64,000 nucleotides of DNA from Afipia sp. Lineage in GTDB: Bacteria > Pseudomonadota > Alphaproteobacteria > Rhizobiales > Xanthobacteraceae. Under the pieces are notes generated by a model. That model worked only from the letters and a program-made list of their open reading frames with translations, was not told the DNA's origin and searched no databases. How positions within the stretch are numbered: position 1 is the stretch's first letter; the number at the start of each line of letters is the position of its first letter. The stretch is taken from assembly GCA_024707075.1 (NCBI GenBank), contig JANQAK010000006.1, positions 1-64,000 of the forward strand. The letters run 5' to 3'. Positions 18,121 to 26,641 of this stretch are shown here, in pieces. A program made the position numbers and the translations under genes.

Positions 18121-19944
18121 CTATTCATCAGAAAGCAAGAGAACGCAGATATCGTCGTTAGGCGATAGAATAGTTGTACGCGTCTTTGCCCGTGTGATGC
18201 TGACCCGAAAGTTCTGTCTCGTTTGGCTCGATCGATTTACCCGTGAGTTCGATTGAACTATACGATCAGGATTAGCGACAATCTCTCGTTTTGCTCTGCG
18301 CGGCCAACCTTCGAAGATGATTACTTCGTCGAACTGTTTACCTTTCGCCTTATGCATGTTCATAACAACGACACCGCGCTCCGGCTTATGGCCCGTCGCA
18401 AAATGCTCTTGCACAAACGACTGACGGGTAACTGCCAGGGCGTTCTGATAGGCGCCATTGTCGCGCCAGTCCTGCGCCAGTGCCTGGCGTAACTGGGTTC
18501 CTCGCTCCAGGAGTCGGACATTTCGTACTTCGACGGCGATCTCTTTCAAGCGCGAGCAAGCTCCTTGCTCCAGAACCGATCGAATGGTTATCCAGTCCAC
18601 ATCTGGATCGCCAATCAACACGGCGGCGTATGCTTGTGAATAGACCGCTTGAACGGCAATAAGGACGCTCTTGCCGGGGACTGGTTTTCCTGCGGTCAGA
18701 CATAGCGTCCACTTCTGAAATGCGACCCGAAGTCTATTGGCCTCATCCATATTGCTTTTAGAGGGTGCGTTGCCGCCTTTTCCATGAAAGAAACTGCACA
18801 GTAGATCGACGAAATCGCCAAAATGACGCTCGCCACGGCGAGGCTGTAACAAGAACGCGACGACCTCCGCGGCTAGGATAGGGCCTTCCATGTCGACCGC
18901 GGCGGAGTGCGATATGGCGGGCAGCGTGCCCTGCGGCTCTCGAAGCGCGTCTGACACGAGTCGCGTCATTTTCTTCGTCGGCACGAGGATCGCCAGGGAC
19001 CAATTCTTCTTGCCAGTTTTGATAAGGCGCGCACGCGCCTGCAAGGTTTGTGTGGTGAGTGTACTAAACGCTTGGTTGGGGTTCGACTCAAAGCCCTGAA
19101 AATCAATGCCTAGGTATGTGTCCTGCCGAAATTTCCCCGTCAGGATGTCGTTACCGAAGGCCGCGATGTCGGTCCCCATGCTCCGATGATTGTCGGTGCT
19201 GAGATCGTGCGTCGTCGGTGCGAAGGCTATCTTGAAATGATCGAGACGTGCGGGGTCGGCACCGATGAAATCGAAGATCCGCTGTTCCGGGTCCGCAAGC
19301 GCGATCAGGGTGCTATTCTGCCCCAAAGCCTTCACGACAAGCCACTGGTCCGCGCTCGTGTCCTGAAATTCATCTAGGATGATGAACGGGTACTTGGTTG
19401 AAACGAGTTGTCGTATCTTTTCGGATCTGTGGAGAAGCGTGCCGACCTGGGCTGCGAAGAGGTCGAAGCAAATCTTTCCCTCGTCCCGGGCTAGGCGAAG
19501 TCTCTCCTCGTCTTCCCGCTGACGTTTCACCGCTTTCTCTATGTCTGTAAGCTTTGCATTCGCCTTGAACCCGCTGCGGACGGCGGAAAGCGCGATTGCT
19601 TCGTTTGGCGGAGTGAGAATGGTCATCTTTCGTGGAAAGCCGACGAGGTATCCGTGGGCCTTCAGGATTCGCCAAAAGAATGAATGATAAGTATCGACTT
19701 CGATCCGTCGTCTTTCCTCGGCCGCGATCTGGCGCTCCTCGTCAATGGCTTCCAAGACGCGAGAGACGGTGGCTCGCGCGAAACTCAGAAAGAGAATTGT
19801 TTGACCTAGCCGCAGATGTTCACGGGCGATCCTGGCAGCCTTCAAGATCGAAACCGTTGTCTTGCCCGAACCGGGACCGCCCGTGACCAGCAAGTGGCCA
19901 TTCGTATCTAGGATCTGTTGCTGTACTTTGGTAAGGTCAACCAA
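18121..19944 (-). CDS. gajB: Gabija protein GajB, UvrD-like helicase
   Basis: This 607-residue superfamily 1 helicase has Walker A TGGPGSGKTT at 21-30, motif Ia/Ib features, Walker B FIILDEFQDTS near residue 190, motif III LIALADPEQRIFDF, motif IV LSTDNHRS and the C-terminal motifs VVVMNMHKAKGKQFDEVI and RVSITRAKTRT. It starts 11 bases after the stop of an OLD-family nuclease gene. OLD nuclease plus UvrD-like helicase in this order is the Gabija anti-phage system, in which GajA cuts DNA and GajB senses nucleotide depletion or DNA ends. It is somewhat longer than the Bacillus GajB I know (about 500 residues). Confidence 0.85.
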   Translation of the reverse strand: MVDLTKVQQQILDTNGHLLVTGGPGSGKTTVSILKAARIAREHLRLGQTILFLSFARATVSRVLEAIDEERQIAAEERRRIEVDTYHSFFWRILKAHGYLVGFPRKMTILTPPNEAIALSAVRSGFKANAKLTDIEKAVKRQREDEERLRLARDEGKICFDLFAAQVGTLLHRSEKIRQLVSTKYPFIILDEFQDTSADQWLVVKALGQNSTLIALADPEQRIFDFIGADPARLDHFKIAFAPTTHDLSTDNHRSMGTDIAAFGNDILTGKFRQDTYLGIDFQGFESNPNQAFSTLTTQTLQARARLIKTGKKNWSLAILVPTKKMTRLVSDALREPQGTLPAISHSAAVDMEGPILAAEVVAFLLQPRRGERHFGDFVDLLCSFFHGKGGNAPSKSNMDEANRLRVAFQKWTLCLTAGKPVPGKSVLIAVQAVYSQAYAAVLIGDPDVDWITIRSVLEQGACSRLKEIAVEVRNVRLLERGTQLRQALAQDWRDNGAYQNALAVTRQSFVQEHFATGHKPERGVVVMNMHKAKGKQFDEVIIFEGWPRRAKREIVANPDRIVQSNSRVNRSSQTRQNFRVSITRAKTRTTILSPNDDICVLLLSDE

Positions 19945-19955
19945 TGTCGCGGCCC

Positions 19956-21819
19956 CTATCCGAGCAATGCGGCGACATCGTCAGGAAGTTTTTTCGCGGT
20001 CGTTGGCAGATCCTCTGCGGCGACAAGCGGCGGATCGCATAGCGCCTTAAGCTTTGCGCAAGACTCGCGGAGCCATTGCGGGATTTCGGCTTCGCTGCAC
20101 TGCGCGAGGAAATCAGCGACACCCCAATTTCCCTTCGACCACGCGAAATATTCGCCGATTGCTGCGACGGCCTTGGCCTTCGGATTCGGATATTTTACCA
20201 ATAGATGGGGAGGCCAACTGAGCACATCTGCAAAGCGCTCCAGTGCGGCTTGAGTGGTGTTTTTTAGGACCAATCCCTCAAAGCCTTTTTCATCATGCAT
20301 GAAGAGGTGTTCGACCTGCGCCTCAATCGCGGCTTTGCTTGTGATTGATTGCTTGTCGCATGCGCCAAAGGTTCGCTTTCCCAAGCTGCGATACAGCCCC
20401 GCTAAATCAGCAATCTGGGTTTCCGTCCCCGCATCGATCGTGCAAATGCCTAAGGCTTCCAGCGAGTCGTACTTGTCGGGATTGAGTTCGGCTAAGCGTC
20501 TTGCCACTACCGGAAAGGATGCGGCCTCTGTCGCGCCTTCCGCGATCAGCACTCTGCGCGAAAGCAGACCTTCGCAGAAACGGGTTCGGAACTCTTGCCG
20601 ATAGCGTTTATGCTTCACGCTATCTGGGAGCACGATTGAAGCTTGGGTCAGTTGGCCTGTCGATGACCTGGAGAGAATGACCGTCTCTGCAAGGCTAAAC
20701 TCTTCCAGCACATAGGGTGAGTGTGACGTGAAGATCGACTGTGAGGACAGCTTGCGAAGCTCATGAACGATGCGCTTCTGCGCGTAGGGCGGAATCGCCG
20801 TTTCTGCCTCCTCCATAGCAAAGATCACATTCTGCTTGTCTTCGGCGATCTGCGAAAGCATCGCCAAAACGAGCATGTTGATCGTCCCCGTTCCCTGGCG
20901 AAAAAAAGGGCGCAGCGTGATCCCCGTCGCCCGTCGCGATGAAGGCGGTAATGACCTTGCGCAAATTTTCGCGGGTCAGAGTCGAAACCTTTAAGTGCGG
21001 TTTCACACCCCACTCGCGAGGCACATATTTCTTAAGGGACCTGTTGATGGTTTCTAGCACTCCCGAAATGCCAAGTTCCGGGTCGTGGGCGACATTAAAA
21101 GACGAGAGACCTGAGATAGTGTCTTCCCACATCTGGGGTCTGATCTCTTTCAGCCTCAGAATTATGTCTAGAAGGCTTCCGTGCTCTAGGCTGAGCGCTC
21201 TGGATCCCGTCCGCAAGGACCGCAGATAGAGAAAGCCGCATTTCTGCTTGTCCTTCTTTGTGAAGGGCTGCGGCGTATCACTCTCCGTAAGGCTTCTAGA
21301 GAAGTAGGTATTCCCGCCAAAATCGTCCTCGTCTTGATCGTATTGGCCGATGAAGGTGACGCGCAGCGCCGCAACGATTGCTGCAGCATCAACACCAGCC
21401 GGATCCGGTACGTCATAAAGCAGGCCGCTTGTGATGTTCAGCCATTCGATATAATCCCCAAATCGCGCCTGCTGCTCTTCCGATAAATCCGAGATGGTCA
21501 CCTCAATTACAATCCGGGGTGCGGACTCTGCCTCGTCTGGGCTTCCAACGTCGGCCTGCGCGGGGCTGCCCACTATATTTGAGGCGCTTGGCTCAGATTT
21601 CGCCGCCGGCTTGGCGAGGTACTTGCCGAGAAAAAAGTCATGTTCATCGACTGGCGGGCGGCGATTGAGGCGATCAGGTCCCAAGACCAAGTCGATTGCT
21701 TCAAGAACGCTCGACTTTCCCGTGTTGTTGTCTCCGATAAGCACCGCATGATTAGGAAGTGTGAGAGTGGCGAGCAGTATCCCTCTGAAATTCTGTATCG
21801 ATATCTTGCTTATTCTCAC
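19956..21819 (-). CDS. gajA: Gabija protein GajA, OLD-family ATPase-TOPRIM nuclease, one frameshift
   Basis: The N-terminal ABC-type ATPase has Walker A GDNNTGKSS (29-37) and Walker B-like NVIFAMEEAETAIPP, with a switch His in FTSHSPYVLEEF. The C-terminal TOPRIM nuclease has RVLIAEGATEAASFPVVAR, ICTIDAGTETQ and FGACDKQ. The frame is broken in the T7 run (A7 at 20891-20897 on the plus strand). As written it reads APFFSPGNGDD and soon goes wrong. With one T fewer it reads APFFRQGTGTINMLVLAML and continues to the stop at 19956, giving about 620 residues. The lesion could be a sequencing error, slippage control or true inactivation. It forms an operon with gajB. Confidence 0.83.
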
Positions 21820-22283
21820 GTCGCCCCCCGGCCGTTTATTTGACTGATCATGGCATCAACTGTCTGTTGAAATAACTAGGACACAGCGACGTGTTCTTCA
21901 CAAGTACAAGCAGGCCACGTCCGTTTGGCTGTCTGCTTGCTCGATAGCCGTTTTTCCGCACGTGCCCCGCTATTTGGACTGTCGGGTGTAGGTTCAAAGG
22001 CACGGCGGCGGGGCTGGGGGCGCCTCATGCTAACCAGCTACCAGTCGCGGAATTTCACAACGCCGGGTATGCGACGACAACTTCGCTCAGGTAAATTCCA
22101 CAACATTCGGTATCCGAACGTCTCTCGCTGACCGAAAGAAAACCTTAAGAAATCATCTACACCGAACTTCATTCGTGCCGCAAAAGCGCGCTATCGTTCT
22201 CTCAACGCCGCTCAAGATAAAATCTATGAGGTTTTGCGGCTTTTTGACCTTTCGCTGCGCTCAAGTTTGAATGTTGCTACTCT
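21820..22283. other. Intergenic region between gajA and higA, with an imperfect direct repeat
   Basis: No gene was recognised. The part nearest 21820 holds the gajA promoter/leader on the minus strand (a GGGGGGCG stretch precedes the ATG). Two imperfect 24-bp direct repeats, sharing CACAAC and GGTAT cores, lie at 22051-22074 and 22094-22117. They may be a binding site pair or a duplication scar. Confidence 0.4.
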
Positions 22284-23453
22284 CTAATCTCCTAAGTTAA
22301 GCATTGGCTTTATGGAATTTCGTTCGATCAAGCGGGAAAAGCGTTTGTAGTTTTGGTGGTCTCGCTGCCATCGACCGGCAACAACCGAAATATGCACGCG
22401 TGCTCGAGACGAAAGCGCATGTAGTTCATCAAGACTTGTGGAATCATTCCAATCAGTTTCTGAATGAATTTGCGGAGGAATGAGAGAAGTCTCTCTTGCA
22501 AGGGCATCGGCTTCCCTTTCGAAGTCGTCCTCACCCCGTATGTCCATGTCATCGATGAACGCTTCGTTCGTCCGAATCATTTCATTAAAATGAAGCGTTA
22601 CGTGCGCGCATTCGTGCAAGAGCGTGTACCAGAAGTTATCGATGCGGTCGTGCCGCAGGGTAAGGCCGATTACAGGAGTCCCCTTTTGATTGACCATGGC
22701 GGCGCCATCTAAAAATGTGCCGGGAAGAGCAGGCAAAATCACAACAGAAATTCCGAATGTGACGAGCCTGTCGATCGCCTGTCTCGGGCCGTCCGCTCTT
22801 ACGCTTAGCTTGGCGAGCTGTCTCAAACTGTCTTTCGTAAATGCCGAGTGCTTGAATTGGCTCTTGAGAGGTGATTGTTCTGAGCGCTGCAGTATTGCTG
22901 CTTGCCATAAAAGAAGAGCGTTTTGATCGGTCTTGGACGCGGCGCGCTGGGTGCGCGTCTTCCTCAACAGGGCAAGTGAAGGATTGCTCATAGACGCTGA
23001 AATGAAGGCGCCAATGTCATTTGCTCTGATGTTGAAGCCGAGCTCATTCAACTTATCGACAACCGGAGTAGATACATTTCCATGATCGTGAGTTGAGCTA
23101 CGTCCACTTATGAGAGACTCATAGGGTATGCCCAAGCCTTCATGTAGGGACCTAATCATATCAATCGAGAGCTGCCTCTTTCCCGAAAAAACTTCGGAGA
23201 TGCGGGCGCGCGTTCCTATGAATGGCTCCAGCTGTCGCGCAGAAAGTCCTTTCTCGTCCATGCGGAATTTTATTGCCGCGACAGGCGTCGGCGCATCAAT
23301 CGGCGTGTGCTTCTGTTCGTACTGTTCAATCAACGTAGTCAGAACTTCGATTTCATCATCGTGCTGATCCGTGTTCGGTGCCGTCATCAGCAAAGCCAAT
23401 CGGGCTTTCGATGTCCTCAGGTCGGCGGGCGTGCGAATGGGCTTGATGGTCAT
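22284..23453 (-). CDS. higA: HigA-like antitoxin fused to ImmA/IrrE metallopeptidase
   Basis: This 389-residue protein has two parts. Residues 1-115 are HigA-like (MTIKPIRTPADLRTSKARL, VLTTLIEQYEQKHTPIDAP) with an XRE helix-turn-helix (GLSARQLEPFIGTRARISEV, then KRQLSIDMIRSLHEGLGIP). The C-terminal half is an ImmA/IrrE-type zinc peptidase with HECAHVTLHF (HExxH). Such proteins control and can cleave partner regulators or antitoxins. The open frame extends upstream to 23735 only because the toxin gene is frameshifted into it. The natural start is ATG 23453, which overlaps the restored toxin stop (ATGA). The paired TCCCA operators upstream are its likely targets. Confidence 0.78.
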   Translation of the reverse strand: MTIKPIRTPADLRTSKARLALLMTAPNTDQHDDEIEVLTTLIEQYEQKHTPIDAPTPVAAIKFRMDEKGLSARQLEPFIGTRARISEVFSGKRQLSIDMIRSLHEGLGIPYESLISGRSSTHDHGNVSTPVVDKLNELGFNIRANDIGAFISASMSNPSLALLRKTRTQRAASKTDQNALLLWQAAILQRSEQSPLKSQFKHSAFTKDSLRQLAKLSVRADGPRQAIDRLVTFGISVVILPALPGTFLDGAAMVNQKGTPVIGLTLRHDRIDNFWYTLLHECAHVTLHFNEMIRTNEAFIDDMDIRGEDDFEREADALARETSLIPPQIHSETDWNDSTSLDELHALSSRARVHISVVAGRWQRDHQNYKRFSRLIERNSIKPMLNLGD

Positions 23454-23735
23454 TGTTTTATAGTCCGGTAAGGCGTTGGGGCAGCCAGCGCGGTGAGGAG
23501 GACAGTGCGCCTCCTGAAGTCGATGAGAGTGTCGATCTCGCAGGGCGGTAGGCTGAAGGTAAAAAACTACTGCGGGTAAAGCCGAAATATCGACGAGGCC
23601 GAAATCGGCCTTTAGCGCGCTGGCGCAGTCCCAGTCGCGGTGACTCATTTCCGACACCCAGGCCCGCACCAGCGGGCTGTAGTCTGGCCGTCCGCTTAGA
23701 AAGGCCGAAACTTCACTTTGCCCTAAGAATCGCAC
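23450..23735 (-). CDS. higB: HigB-like toxin, one frameshift
   Basis: From GTG 23735 (GGAG seven bases upstream) the frame gives MRFLGQSEVSAFLSG, LVRAWVSEMSHRDWDCASAL and KADFGLVDISALPAVVF. These match the spacing of HigB-type RNA interferases. The frame then fuses artificially to higA. Removing one T from the T6 run (A6 at 23561-23566 on the plus strand) gives FTFSLPPCEIDTLIDFRRRT, VLLTALAAPTPYRTIKQ and a TGA overlapping the higA ATG. This ideal overlap argues that the 94-residue product is the natural one. HigB family membership is a weak match at the C-terminus. Confidence 0.55.
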
Positions 23736-23749
23736 ATTGCACTCCGCGA

Positions 23750-23762
23750 TCCCATATTGGGA
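23750..23762. promoter_or_regulatory. Operator 1 of a palindrome pair in front of higBA
   Basis: TCCCATATTGGGA is a 13-bp inverted repeat (TCCCA/TGGGA arms), 15 bases before the higB start. It forms a pair with 23800-23812, centre to centre 50 bases, both followed by CCA. Likely bound by the HigA-ImmA protein, which would place higBA and the divergent 23868 operon under one repressor. Confidence 0.75.
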
Positions 23763-23799
23763 CCATTTTCTATTGACGGCAAGTAAAAATCATGCATGA

Positions 23800-23812
23800 T
23801 CCCAATATGGGA
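23800..23812. promoter_or_regulatory. Operator 2 of the palindrome pair
   Basis: TCCCAATATGGGA has the same TCCCA/TGGGA arms as operator 1 with an ATA centre. It lies 55 bases before the ATG of the divergent operon at 23868. The 50-bp spacing (about five helical turns) would let two dimers bind the same DNA face. Confidence 0.75.
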
Positions 23813-23867
23813 CCAATTATTCGAAGTGTATCGCTCAGTAACTGCAACGTATGGTAGGGAGGCCTTC

Positions 23868-24320
23868 ATGCGCCGATTGCGGATTTTTACGAAGCATCTG
23901 ACGTCCGAGGAAATCGCCGCCCTTTCGGCGCTGGCGGCCGCTAGCGGATTTGCAGCCGACGAAATCGAGACGGTTTTAGAGATCGGCGCGCCCCTCGTTG
24001 ATTGCGACGACGAGGTGATCTTGATCCCGATATCCGCAGCGGCGTGTGCGGCGCCCGACCTCGAAGACGATGTGAAGCAGGTCTCCAACGGGGCGCGCCG
24101 CGCAATATGTGTGTGGCCCGAAGGCGCTGAGGCCGAGATCGAGGTGCCAGCATCGGCACGCAAATATGCTTATTCCATTGTGCCGTGGAACGCCGAGAAG
24201 TTACAGGCGGCCGCGGCCGACGATGATGTGTTGATCTTTGAGATGCCGTCGGGAGACGTAATTCCCAAGGTCTACACCGAGCGCAATCTGTGTGTTGACG
24301 AGGAGGCCCAGCCGAAATGA
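23868..24320 (+). CDS. Hypothetical protein preceding the Nmad2-MazG gene
   Basis: The ORF encodes 150 acidic residues. Start ATG 23868 is chosen over the longer frame because GGGAGG lies eight bases upstream and because the longer start overlaps operator 2. Visible segments are MRRLRIFTKHLTSEEIAAL, AASGFAADEIETVLEIGAPL, ARRAICVWPEGAEAEIEVPA, YAYSIVPWNAEKLQAA and DDDVLIFEMPSGDVIP. The second half has an alternating strand-helix pattern compatible with a small alpha/beta fold. I do not recognise the family. Its last codons overlap the ATG of the Nmad2-MazG gene (ATGA, 24317-24320), so the two proteins are probably made together. Confidence 0.7.
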   Translation: MRRLRIFTKHLTSEEIAALSALAAASGFAADEIETVLEIGAPLVDCDDEVILIPISAAACAAPDLEDDVKQVSNGARRAICVWPEGAEAEIEVPASARKYAYSIVPWNAEKLQAAAADDDVLIFEMPSGDVIPKVYTERNLCVDEEAQPK

Positions 24321-26641
24321 ACGTCTTCTTCTATGTCATCGAGCATGATCTCGGATTCGCGCCGAATCCCTTCCACGGCGTGTGCAGCCTGGGATGCTGC
24401 AAGCCCGATATTCGCAAGGTAGCGGAGGTCGGCGATTATGTGCTGGGCACCGGCGCCGTGAAGCCGAAGTTGCGGGGCCATCTGACCTATTGGATGAAGA
24501 TCGACGAAGTGCTGACGTTCGATGAGTACTGGGCGGATCGGCGATTTCGTCGCAAGAAGGCGGTGATGCACGGTACGACGCATCTGCGCTACGGCGACAA
24601 TATCTATCACCGCGACGACAACGGCACGTACCATCAGGAAGATTCCTTCCATAGTAACGACGACGGCAGCGTTTCGCTTGGCGATCTGAAGCGCGATACC
24701 GGCAAGACCGACAAGGTTCTTCTCGGCCGGACATTCGCATTCTGGGGCCGCTCTGGCATTCCGATCCCGCCGGATATTGCGTGCTTCCTCAAGACCGGCC
24801 CTGGTCACCGGTACAGATTCACCGAGCCTCAGAAGCAGGAGATTGTAGCCTGGATTGAAGGCATGCCCGCGCGAGGCAACGTTGACGAGCCTGCGCATTG
24901 GCAATTCCTCGAAAAAGAAGAAGCGCAAGCCGAAAGAGCGGCAGGGGAGGGCATGATGCAGGTCGCTCATTACCAACAGTTCGTTCGGCAAACCAACCAG
25001 TTTATCGCCAAGCCGCGCGATGAGGCGCTCTCGATCGCGATGTACGGTCTCGTCGGTGAAATAGGCCAGCTGGTGGCCGCCGTTAAGAAGAAAGTGCTCG
25101 GCGAAGGCGGTGAGACGGGCTGGGATCAGCCCAACGACGAGATCCGCGAGGAATTGGGCGACGCCTTCTGGTATCTGTTCGCTGCCGCGCAGCTCGCAAA
25201 CGACGGTCCCTTTGACGTTCTGACCGGAGACATTGAGAATCTCCGTGCCGAAATCGGCGGCGCGGATGAACGCGCGCGTACTATCGCAGCAGCGCTTGAT
25301 CCCCGGGCGCGTACGGACTTCCTGGAAGAAGCTGCGCGCTTTCCTGCATCGCCCGATTTCCTGTTCGACGATTATCAGAAGCTCGCCTTTAAAACGGCGC
25401 GCACCGACGGCAGGGTGCTTATCGAGGTTTGCCAAGCTGTCTTGTGGCAACTCGGTGCCGAACTTCTTCGCCCATCGCTGCCCGCTATCGAGATCGACTT
25501 AAACCAGAATGTCGCTGACCGACCGACCAACGTCGTGCTCGGCGAAATAGCGTGGCATCTGTCGGCAATGGCCAGTCTGTACCATCTTTCGCTTGACGAT
25601 GTCATTGCGTTCAATCGCACGAAGGTCAGCTTCCGCTCTGAGCGCGGCGCGCCGACCGCTCTGCATGACGAGGCCCGCGATCCAAAAGAACAATTTCCCC
25701 GCTGCTTCGACGTGTCTTTCGTTCGCGTCGGGCCAGGACAATCACGCATGTATTTTGGTGGCAGGCCGCTCGGCGATGATCTCAGCGATAACTTCTACGA
25801 CAACGACGGCTACCGTTTCCACGATGTGATCCACCTTGCTTTCATCGCCCATCTTGGCTGGTCGCCGGTCATTCGCGGTCTCATGAAGCGTAAGCGCAAA
25901 AGTGGCAACGATCGGGTCGATGAAGTCGAAGACGGAGGTCGCGCGAAGGTTGTCGAAGAACTCGTGATCAAAGCCATCCATTCGGAAGGCGATCGGCAAG
26001 CACGAGCGTCCGGCCGTTGTATTGTCGGCCAGCCGACGCGACTGTTTCCGCGCCGCTCGCTTATCAATTTCCGTCTTTTGAAGACGCTGCGCATGTATGT
26101 CGAAGGCTTGGAGGTTTGGCATAATACCTTTTGGGAGTGGGAAGACGCTATCTTCGCGGGTTGCGAAATGTTTCATCAGTTATGCCAGGAGATGCAAGGG
26201 ACCGTGCACGTCGATCTTGCGAACCGCCGCCTCACTTTTGAGCCTACCGTCTCGCCAAACGTGCAGGGCATCACCGTCGGCCTCGGCATGGGGGCGGCGG
26301 ACCTTGCGCCGTCCGACCGCGAGGTGAAAAAGATGTTGTCAGCGCAAGAGCGGGCGGAGGCGACGACGCCTGCGCGTCTGGCTTACGTGCTCGCCGTGAA
26401 GCGCGCGCTCATGGGCGCGCTCGGACTGGACGCTGCCTGTGAAACCTATTGGTCACAGATCGAAGTTCGACTCGATGACACAAACGCGCTCTATGTGAAA
26501 GCGAGAGAAAAGGCTCTCGATCGGGCATGGGCATTGCGGGCAGTCGATTATAAGGCCGCGTTCATCGAATCGGCTGGCAGTATTCTCTGCACCGTCACGG
26601 CGATCGCCGATGTTGCAGACGTGGTGGATGTATCAAAATAG
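24317..26641 (+). CDS. Nmad2 domain fused to MazG-like domains (nucleotide/DNA modification)
   Basis: This 774-residue multidomain protein begins with Nmad2 (nucleotide modification-associated domain 2) at about residues 1-180: FFYVIEHDLGFAPNPFHGVC, LGCCKPDIRKVAEVGDYVLG, IDEVLTFDEYWADRRF, YGDNIYHRDDNGTYHQEDS and FWGRSGIPIP. A MazG-like NTP pyrophosphohydrolase helical bundle follows at about 225-300 (YGLVGEIGQLVAAVKKK, IREELGDAFWYLF). A second MazG-like segment lies near 355-440. Around 480-580 is the region typical of large MazG-related proteins (NDGYRFHDVIHLAFIAHLGW, then KRKRKSG). Families are those of Iyer and colleagues' DNA-hypermodification neighbourhoods. It converges with, and overlaps by nine bases, the HMUDK-type gene. 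The biochemical reaction is unknown. Confidence 0.8.
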   Translation: MNVFFYVIEHDLGFAPNPFHGVCSLGCCKPDIRKVAEVGDYVLGTGAVKPKLRGHLTYWMKIDEVLTFDEYWADRRFRRKKAVMHGTTHLRYGDNIYHRDDNGTYHQEDSFHSNDDGSVSLGDLKRDTGKTDKVLLGRTFAFWGRSGIPIPPDIACFLKTGPGHRYRFTEPQKQEIVAWIEGMPARGNVDEPAHWQFLEKEEAQAERAAGEGMMQVAHYQQFVRQTNQFIAKPRDEALSIAMYGLVGEIGQLVAAVKKKVLGEGGETGWDQPNDEIREELGDAFWYLFAAAQLANDGPFDVLTGDIENLRAEIGGADERARTIAAALDPRARTDFLEEAARFPASPDFLFDDYQKLAFKTARTDGRVLIEVCQAVLWQLGAELLRPSLPAIEIDLNQNVADRPTNVVLGEIAWHLSAMASLYHLSLDDVIAFNRTKVSFRSERGAPTALHDEARDPKEQFPRCFDVSFVRVGPGQSRMYFGGRPLGDDLSDNFYDNDGYRFHDVIHLAFIAHLGWSPVIRGLMKRKRKSGNDRVDEVEDGGRAKVVEELVIKAIHSEGDRQARASGRCIVGQPTRLFPRRSLINFRLLKTLRMYVEGLEVWHNTFWEWEDAIFAGCEMFHQLCQEMQGTVHVDLANRRLTFEPTVSPNVQGITVGLGMGAADLAPSDREVKKMLSAQERAEATTPARLAYVLAVKRALMGALGLDAACETYWSQIEVRLDDTNALYVKAREKALDRAWALRAVDYKAAFIESAGSILCTVTAIADVADVVDVSK

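Noticed and set aside
22284-23735. A single 483-aa fusion of toxin and HigA-ImmA
   Set aside because: The frame after the T6 run gives low-complexity nonsense between the two parts. Shifting one base yields a toxin stop that overlaps the antitoxin ATG, so two coupled genes are more likely.
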